From the NCBI GenBank assembly GCA_008711295.1, contig VUYV01000042.1:736719-800718 (forward strand): DNA of 64,000 bases. The letters run 5' to 3'. The translations under genes were made by a program, and so were the position numbers. The DNA comes from Anarhynchus alexandrinus (Eukaryota > Chordata > Aves > Charadriiformes > Charadriidae). Shown piece by piece: positions 55,888 through 64,000 of the stretch. Position 1 is the stretch's first letter. Each line of letters begins with the position of its first letter. Below the pieces are notes generated by a model that made no database searches, had not been told where the DNA came from, and was given only the letters and a program-made list of their open reading frames with translations.

Positions 55888-58500
55888 AAGGTAATAGATG
55901 TGAAACTTCCTATATGTTTTGTTGCTCCTGTTGTTTTGCTTGCTTTTGTAGTGAAATGTTATGAGGAAAATGAAAAATCAATGTTATCTAAAGAAAATGA
56001 TGCCTGAGTGGCCTTTTATCATATAACGGGGCTTTGAAAATGTGTTATTGCTGAACAACCTTTACAGGGTAAATGAAAGCAGTGGAATTGCTCAAGGAAT
56101 AAGGTGCTAATAAGTATATGTGAAAGTAATCTTGGGGTGAGGTATGTCCATAAGGAAGAAAACATATACTGCGGGTCTTAGGCCTAATCTGCAGCTGCTA
56201 TCATTACAAAAATCGCCTGTCTATACTGAAGAAAACACATTTCTATGTTAGATCTATGGAACTGCATTGGTAAATATTGGTTTGGGATCTGGACAAGTAA
56301 GATGCTCCTCCTAAAAGCAAGGTTTGTTCTTTTTTAAGAAATGTTTTATGGATCCCCTAAATTAAAAAAAAAAGACACTTCATGAAAACAGATGGAAGTT
56401 ACATGTTACACCAAAGTCTCTGAGATCCAGATTCAGTGAAATTGCTGTGTTCTACATTCAGCTGTAGTCAGAGTTGCTCAAAACAGGAGAGTCCCACAGA
56501 TTTGCAATTACAGATGAACTTTGCTCCCATCTAAGATTAAAATCTGTATTGTTTAGAATTAAAGTTTACAACTACGAATGTAAAGTTTTACAAAGGTAAG
56601 ACTTCTTTCACAAGTAGACTGTATTGCAATGGAGAGATGTAGGGTAATAGAATGGATGTTTGCCATAAAATAACGAAATTTTAGGGAATACAAGTCATAG
56701 CTATGAAGTAGCGAAGTTTATTTACAATGCACAGGAAAACAAACCTGAAGAAAGTAAACAATATCTTTGCTCTAAATCTTATAGTAAATAAGAAGTTTGC
56801 AAGCTAAGAGGCAGCAATTTGTTAATCTTAGGTACTATTGGTCTATCTGTATTCGAGATTAATTTTTCATTTCTGTGTGTGAATCACTTAGGCTAAGTCA
56901 CCTGCATTTTTAAACATTATACATACCTCCAAACTCATACTGGAGGAAAGTAATGTCAAACACATTGTTAACTCATGCTGCAAAAACTGCGCAGCAACAC
57001 GAAAAATTAACATTTCTGAATCCATATGGAGGATGAAAATGTGCATACATACAAGACCTGCAAGCATGTATCTACAGAGTGGTTAAATGAATGCTGTCAG
57101 AATACTCTGTGTTACTCTTTTTGAATATCTTCATTTAAATGCAGATTTTGAGATTGACTTCATCACTAGACAAGTATACTAATTACAGTAAGTGTTAGAA
57201 TAATCTTAAACAGACATTTCTGACAGGGACATTTTCTAGTTGAAAAAAAGCTTCACCTATTACCCCCCTTTAACTTTTCTGTTCATTAAAGAAACCTCTT
57301 AAATCCTCAACAGTAATTATCTTTCACGTTTTCTTTCCTAAGTCCAATAGTGATTTTTCTGCCTATTAAAAAATCTATTAGTATTCCTACTGGAATTTTG
57401 TGTGGACAGTGACTAAGATAAGATGAAAAATTGGGAAAAGTTATTTATTTACTTATTGTAATTAGAAAGAAATATAAGGTCATAACAAATGAAACTCGTT
57501 GAATAAAGTCATGTTGTTTCTTTAAAAGGTATCAAATGATGTTATACTTGTGTCTTCAGAATCAACAGGGATTTTTTTCCTCTTTCAGTGAGAAAGGAAT
57601 AAGTTAATTCAAAGGAAAAGCAAATAAAATAAATTAATGATAAAATGTAAACCAGAGGGCTACTTTTTCTGTCAGATGTACTGATACAAAATCAGTGTCA
57701 TCTCATTAGCTGTATTTATCTTGGACTAGTCAGAATAATATTTAGCCCATAAGACCTGTTGCAGCAATATAGCTCAATTGATTGAAATGGGAATGATCTA
57801 TCATGCTAACAAAAGTTAGATCTGGAATATAGTCTTTGTTTTCAGTCTTCTGTAGATATTTCTTACAAGGCTGAAGAGGCTAGAAAGAAAGCTATTTTGG
57901 TGTGTTTTGTAGTCTCTGCAGAAAGCCAGTTAAACTAACCCAAAGAGTTTTACCCACAATCATCCACAGCAGTTATTACCATATCAGGGAAACATCACCT
58001 CAGTTTAAAATTCATTCATTATTTATGAAACTGTTAACTTGCTTTCTGGTGTTCGCTGGGTGAAGAAGCTAATAAAAATCTCACAGCTTTTGCTATCGCT
58101 CAAGAACTCCTGGATTGAAAGTAATCTGTAGCTTGGGAACGCTGGAATCCAAAAGTTGGACAGTTTACATAATGATTCACAGCTCAGGTATCTTATTTCA
58201 CTAAGGCTGGAACCTGTCTCCCTCTGCTATAGCTGAATCACATGGGAGATTATCTATCATGAACCAAATCTTCAGTTTATTCAGGCAACCAGCCCACTAC
58301 TGTGGAAGTTCAAAAAAGCAAAAGCATCAGCTAGTACCAGGACGAATTTTGCTTCAGGACGACTTTCAACACCATGTGCCTCTAACGGCTGTGAATACAC
58401 TTCAATCAGGAAAGCTTTCCCAATAAATCTCAGTTAGATGGCTTGTATGACTGAGGACTACTCATGCAAGTATCTACAAGACTCCAAAGCATGGGGTGGA

Positions 58501-58687
58501 ATTTGAAGTGCAGAATAAATAAATACATCTTCTTAACTAACTGTCCAATATTAGTATTCTAACAGTCTGTGCTTGATCTTGGCTTTAAATAAANAAATTT
58601 GAAGTGCAGAATAAATATACATCTTCTTAACTAACTGTCCAGTATTAGTATTCTAACAGTCTGTGCTTGATCTTGGCTTTAAATAAA
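58501..58687 (+). repeat. Duplicated 91-93 bp around a one-base gap at 58594
   Basis: 58501-58593 and 58597-58687 are the same sequence apart from a 2-bp difference in an AAAT-type run and one A/G change (CCAATATT against CCAGTATT). The N between them and the allele-like differences point to two haplotypes placed side by side. Confidence 0.88.
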
Positions 58688-59501
58688 TAAAATTTAAACT
58701 TGGAGAAGGAACTTTAATTTTCAATCCTGGACTAGTCAGTCGTCAGTCACTAGGTACAATTTGCATATTATATGCCTCCTTGAATAAGCTGTGTATTAGT
58801 CACACTAATTTTCCATGGGCATTTTGGTCATCAGAAAGAATGGCAAGCTACAGTGAAAACAGAGAGGAAAAGATAGCTGAAAGTGAAGGTTTTTGTTTAC
58901 CATTTCCTTGACTGCAGAAGTGAAAGTGTTGTGTATGAATAAAAAATACCCAATACATCGAGATGCCGAAAGCGCGTATGGTAATCCATGGAATCCATAG
59001 AAAGAAAATATTGTGTGGGATCTTAAAACCAGTTAAAGTTCAAAAGCATCCCAAAATGACTGAAATTCAGGAAGAATGATGTGCCTAACTGCCCTCCACT
59101 ACTTTGCAAATAATTTGCCTGGAGATAGATAATTAGCTTGAAATCATATTGAGGAGTTAAGTTTACAGCTTCCTCAGCAGCAATCTGCAATGCAAAAGGT
59201 AGACTGAGAGGGCTGCACAAGATGCATATGGATCAAAATGTTACTGATACCAATACTATATATTTTCAGTTCAGAGAAATTACTTCATATCGTGCTGTTA
59301 AATATTTTTGGCCATTATTTATTATTCCAACATGCTGGCAGTAGTATTAACGTTACTATATTAGTATAACACCTCTTAATGGATCTTCTGTCTTGATAAG
59401 CTAGGTATGTCTAGGTATACAATCAAATTAAAATGTAGAAATTTAGTAATTCATATAGTATGCGGTGGTCACAGAATATTACAGAGGGTATTGTTGCACT
59501 T

Positions 59502-59642
59502 TCATAGAATCATAGAATGGTTTAGGTTGGAAAGGACCTTGAAGATCATCGAGTTCCAACCCCCCTGCCATAGGCAGGGACACCTCCCACTAGACCAGGT
59601 TGCCCAAGGCCACGTCCAGCCTGGCCTTGAACACCTCCAGGG
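59502..59642 (-). mobile_element. CR1 LINE, very short 3' end
   Basis: The tail TCATAGAATCATAGAATGG, then the 3' UTR and the last codons of ORF2 (LGNLV area), stopping abruptly after ACACCTCCAGGG. It closely matches the end of the 27360-27966 copy on the complementary strand, so the two are the same subfamily and probably of similar age. Confidence 0.92.
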
Positions 59643-61675
59643 CCAGGAGGACTTTGATGATAGAAAAGAAATAATGGAAAACCTCTAAATGATAGCTCTG
59701 TAGTCATAATATATAACTGAATATTAAACTGAAATTCAGGCCAAAATAGGGTGGCTGCTCTACATAAATTACCCAATCCCAAAGAGACAAGAAAAGAACA
59801 ACAACTAGTCCATCTTTCTGAAAACACCACCAAGACAGAAACTTCAAGGAAGTTTTCCCTCTAAGAACGCCAAAGATCTGTAAGCAGAAGTATTGCTCTT
59901 TGGTAGATACTGCTGAGTATTAGAAACATCAAACTCTGTTGCTAACAATTCCAAAGATGAGTTTATCTATAGTCAAAAACCAGATCACTGTTGCATTTTT
60001 CTCTGATGGATCTTTTAGTATTAGTTACTACTGTATGTTTTAACTAAAATGGTTACTGCTCCTTTATTTGATTATTTGTATATTTATTTATTATCATCCT
60101 TGAGTGTCTTTTCTATCAGTAAAAATATATTTAATGGCATGTTTTTTGAATGCAGAACTGTATATATCATGAGGAATCTGCAAGCTGAGTCTGATTATTT
60201 CCAAAGGAAGCCTTTAAGTATATAATGATCACCCCTTGCTGTGACCTCACCAGGTATATTTAAATTTTCTTAAAAAAATACATGGTAAGTGAGGCACTGG
60301 CATGTCTTTTGTTAGCCGAATATTTGTTTTTCTACTGTCAGTTCTGTCAATGGTCAAGTCATGTCAGTATGTCTGGCAGCATTACAGTTACAGACAGTTT
60401 TCTCCTGAGTGCTGATATCGTGCTGCCTGAGCCTCAGTGTCTTCCACGCAGACATACGTTATTTACGTTACCTGGTATCCCGTTCTTTCCATTTTCTTTC
60501 CTTTCTGCCTCATCTTTCTTTGGAGTTGTTTCTACAACATGTATCACCATGATATCCATGACCTTTACTAACATTAATGAATTTTTGTTTACTGTAAGAC
60601 TTTGCTGAGCATAGTGAGTCACGTAATGTCATACTGGTAAGGAGAGAAGGAGGAAAAGAGGTTACGTATATCCTGAAGATGCCCCACTGAAGCAGGGACA
60701 GATTGAATTCTAGTATAACGAATGTTCCTTATGTTTCTGTATGCTTGGAGTTCATGTCTATGTGTTGAATAGCTGGGGGTTTTCAAAAACCTCAGGTTTT
60801 TTGACAGTCCCTGTTTTGGTTGCACTTGTTTGTTTGTTTGTTTTCCAGGAGCTTATTACAGTTTCCCTTTTCCTTATTTTTAACCAGAAATGTCTAATCA
60901 TTTTGCAACACGCAGTTTACTGTGATGGGTAGCAGTTCTCACAGCTCTGCAAAAGACCTGTGAGATTCAGAACAGCTGTTTTCTTTACATACCTTTTCTT
61001 TTATTACTGATGATTTTTCCAACAAAAATATGAACTTCTTCCAAAATAAAACTCTCATATTTTATTTTCTGGCTGCAAAAGACAGCTTTAAAGACATACC
61101 CTGAGAACAAAAAGATGTAGAATTTTTTGAAATGTCAGACTTATAGGGTGCATATAAGAAAGTTTGTTTTGTTTTGTTTTGTTTTGTGCTTTTAAGTCTC
61201 AGATGGGAGTAAAGCAACCCAAATCTTGTGGAGGAGGATTGAAGGCAACACACAGAGAAAAAGTGCAGATTATATTGCAGTGTTATTGTTTCCTGCCCTT
61301 CTGTGATTGCTCTGAGGGAGCTAGAGGCTTGAATTTTGAAGTCTTAGGTAAATCTCATATTATGTTCTCAGCATAATATTAGCTCTCTTGTCAGTGACTA
61401 ATATTCATCCAGAAAGGGTTAGCAGTACACATAGGTTGTGAGAACAGATTAGGAGAAATAAGAGTTACCATTATCTGTGAGCCAATGAAATATAATTGTT
61501 CTGTATGCATTTTATGAGCCTTCTTTGTGTTTAATTATTTTCAATGCAGTTATGTGCTTAAATTTTAAGACATTGCCAGTTGTGGTAATAGACTTGACCA
61601 AAGAAACTTGAATAACAAAGAATGACATCCTTTAGGATGCCCTGACATATTAGAATAATTTTTCTGTTTGTAAAA
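59643..61675. other. Unannotated AT-rich sequence
   Basis: No gene recognised. It contains a GTTT run at 60826-60844 and a GTTTT run at 61163-61187. Confidence 0.55.
61163..61187 (+). repeat. (TTTTG)n pentanucleotide microsatellite
   Basis: Four to five uninterrupted GTTTT units after a shorter GTTT start. Confidence 0.9.
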
Positions 61676-61805
61676 TTATAGAATAGTTTGGATTGGAAGG
61701 GACCTTCAAAGTTCATCTAGTCCAACCTCCCCTACAATGCGCAGGGACACCTTTAACTAGATCAGGTTCCTCAGAGCCCCACCCAACCTGACCTTGAAAT
61801 GTTCT
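61676..61805 (-). mobile_element. CR1 LINE, short 3' end
   Basis: TATAGAATAGTTTGGATTGG followed by AAGGGACCTTCAAAGTTCAT and GCAGGGACACCTTTAACTAG, the complement of a CR1 3' end of the same type as the copy at 46486. The match fades at about 61800 after CCTGACCTTGAAATG. Confidence 0.88.
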
Positions 61806-64000
61806 GATGTCCAGAAGCCAATTTCTTCAGAGTATCACATTTTGTTGTAGAAGTTAAGTATTGCCATTTTTTTACTTATTGGCAAAATAATTTTAGGGAG
61901 CAAATGTTGCATAACAGGAAATTAAAATAGTGCATATCCTAAAACACTAACATTTAGTTGAATAGGGGGGTTGTATAATTTTGAGAAACATTTTCAACAT
62001 CTAATCTGGGTTAGTAATTGTTGTGTTTTTAGAGAAATGGAAGATATGGTCAAGCTACCAACAGATTTCACATGTTATTAGGAGAAATGATCTGGTACTT
62101 CTTCTCTAATCCCTCTTTGTGTTGGTTTTGGAAGTAAACATTCTTTTTTTGTCCTATCAGATGCAACTCACAGAGCTTCAACTGATACAGCTCTCTCACC
62201 TGTATGTTTTGAACTTACATGGAAACACTGTGCAGCAATATCCATCATAAGAGCAGAAACAGATCAGTGATAGAAAGAAAGTGTTTTACTGTACCCAATT
62301 CCCGGGATTCAGAATGTTCAAAAATCACAATCTCTGCCCACCTGAAATTCAATGGGATACTGGATTCATAGGAAATTCAGGAGGAAGAGGACAGAGACAA
62401 TAAATAAGCCTAACAAAATCCCCACTAAGGGATACTGCTTGGGAACATTTTTATGTATGTTCTGTGTGTTGTGTTGTCCACACTGGTGCAAAATTGCCTG
62501 CATGACGCTTCTCCAGTAGAAGTTGCTATTCCAAAGTGTAGAGAAACAGGTAAACGTAGCCCAGAAAGTTACAAAGTCTTTGACCAGGTAATGGCCAGTT
62601 TTCTGTTTTCCAATAAGCAACAAGTGCATATTTTTCTCCTGTTAGTGCTATTTTGACAATGAATAACGCATGTTCTTCTTATTTTGTATTATATTGTTCT
62701 CTTAAACATCACTGCATTATGCTGCCCCTTCATGCCACTACAAAAACAGGACAGAGATTTTAGTGAGACTTATAAAATTCAGGTGGGAGTGTCCCCTCAT
62801 TCTTCCTAGGGTAAGAGATTCTCCTGAATTTGTCTTAAACACACACATCAAGATAGCTCTGTTCACGGGGGGGGGGAGCAGCGTGAAGAACACTGTTTTG
62901 GCAGAAGTATTTGCACTGTACCAAAAAGAGACAACCAGCAGCCAGCTTAGTTCAGGCTTAGGGACTTGCTCATCCGGCAAGAATGATGCAATGGTTTGGC
63001 TTTGATACAGCACTAAGATCAGCAGCTACTTAAGTGGAAGAGAGTGTAGAACACCTCCAGTCAGCAAGCAAGCATTCAGAATTAATACCTTTAACTTCAA
63101 TGCACTATAAAATTACCAGGTGTGTTTTCCCTTGACTTTTCTTCAGTATGCTGTTTCAATGATGATAGGTTCATTTTTGAAATTCATATAATAGGCTTCT
63201 TTGTTACTTACCTATAGTTTGAATATCCTTTCTTCATTATCAGCAGCATTATAGGAAAAGCTCTTAAATGGGTATGGCACTGTATTTATAAAAATATGCA
63301 AAGTCATGAGTTTAGGCATGCTCAAATATACATTTGAAAGATTACTTCTTTCGTACAACAATAACAACTTTGCTGCAATACTGATGTGCTCTGCATTTTA
63401 AATGTTGTGATCCCAGCTTCAGAGATATGCTGCATATCTTAAAAAAAAAAAAAAAAAAATAATCCACAAATTCCTGAGATGCCTGTCAAAAATAGATTCG
63501 GTACCAGAAAAGAAGGAAACTTTCCAACTGGTTTCTCCAAAAATTCCTTATATGCTTGATTGATATGATCTCTGAAGGAGTAAAGGGATGAGAAAGATCC
63601 ACACTAGTAGTTGGGGTAACTTTGGGTTATTGTTTCAGCAATATCTTACTCCCTGTTAGAATGTGATGATACAGATAATGCTCTGTATCTTATCTCTTAA
63701 ACTGCTATTGTGGCATCAACAGCAAAGACTAAATTGTTATTTGGTGAAATTGAATGTCACAGGAATTCTGTGTGCACAAACATTACAGATATTCTTTCCT
63801 CCAGGAATCCAAAATCCCAGAATTTTATCCCAGGATAAAAGTCCTCTTTCTTATCCTCTGAAAAAACCCAATCTCATAATTTTTGAAATATGCAACATTT
63901 TAAGTAGAACAACTAATAGACCACTGAATACAAATGTTACACTACTGAGAACAGTAAAATGAATATTAATTCAATATTCAGTCTTGTTAATGAAATGGAA
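61806..64000. other. Unannotated AT-rich sequence
   Basis: No gene or transposon recognised. There is a G10 run at 62867-62876 and an A19 run at 63441-63459. Confidence 0.55.

Larger units (their letters stand above)
47414..59501. other. Long unannotated AT-rich stretch (12 kb)
   Basis: I found no gene, RNA or recognisable LINE or LTR in this 12-kb stretch, the longest repeat-poor interval of the window. The 149-codon frame at 51594-52043 is T-rich, hydrophobic and motif-free. Small items are listed separately: a 14-bp tandem repeat (48237), a hairpin (52558), a TA run (55869) and a gap duplication (58501-58687). Confidence 0.55.

Noticed and set aside
1..64000. A gene cluster or novel multi-gene system
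   Set aside because: No credible host or microbial gene is visible on either strand; the window is non-coding bird DNA with transposons.

Overview
The window is vertebrate, almost certainly avian, nuclear DNA. It is AT-rich and non-coding. The evidence is repeated CR1 LINEs (the dominant bird retrotransposon) carrying the typical 3' tails of tandem ATTCTGTG, ATTCTATG or ATTCT units, together with solo LTRs of bird endogenous retroviruses. The mix of CR1 subfamilies and LTR types looks neoavian (songbird-like or a relative), but that is inference. I found no host protein-coding exon, tRNA or rRNA. The longer open frames are either CR1 ORF2 remnants or chance frames in AT-rich or repeat DNA. 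The region is best described as intergenic or intronic gene-desert DNA.

Layout: an LTR at 421-987; a GC-rich repeat of unnamed family at 6006-6412 whose relative lies in opposite orientation at 33324-33829; CR1 copies at 7993-8879 (+), 10113-10812 (-) and 15025-15222 (+); an LTR at 15463-16226 that is partly duplicated around a one-base gap; an LTR at 17806-19575 split by a CR1 that landed next to its GAT microsatellite; an expanded pentamer satellite at 23395-23532 that grows out of the tail of the longest CR1 (23533-25345, -), which abuts a second CR1 linker fragment (25346-25620); an LTR-like piece at 26140-26628; CR1 at 27360-27966 (+); a 1.13-kb solo LTR at 31000-32129 (-); CR1 pieces at 35944, 38560, 46486-47413, 59502 and 61676; and an LTR at 42838-43340. 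Between these lie long unannotated AT-rich stretches.

Four LTRs (421, 15463, 17806, 31000) are flanked by 5-bp direct repeats, each with one mismatch. This supports real solo-LTR insertions of some age. No retroviral internal genes are present.

Assembly quality matters here. Three of the four internal gaps (16387, 46782-46866, 58594) have the same sequence on both sides, so the apparent tandem duplications are most likely unmerged overlaps or haplotypes. The fourth (43263) appears to hide about 270 bp of an LTR. No undescribed gene system was found. The most interesting items are the two-member GC-rich repeat family, the nested LINE-in-LTR, the CR1 linker repeated in tandem, two perfect short hairpins, and two candidate conserved non-coding blocks that need an alignment to test.
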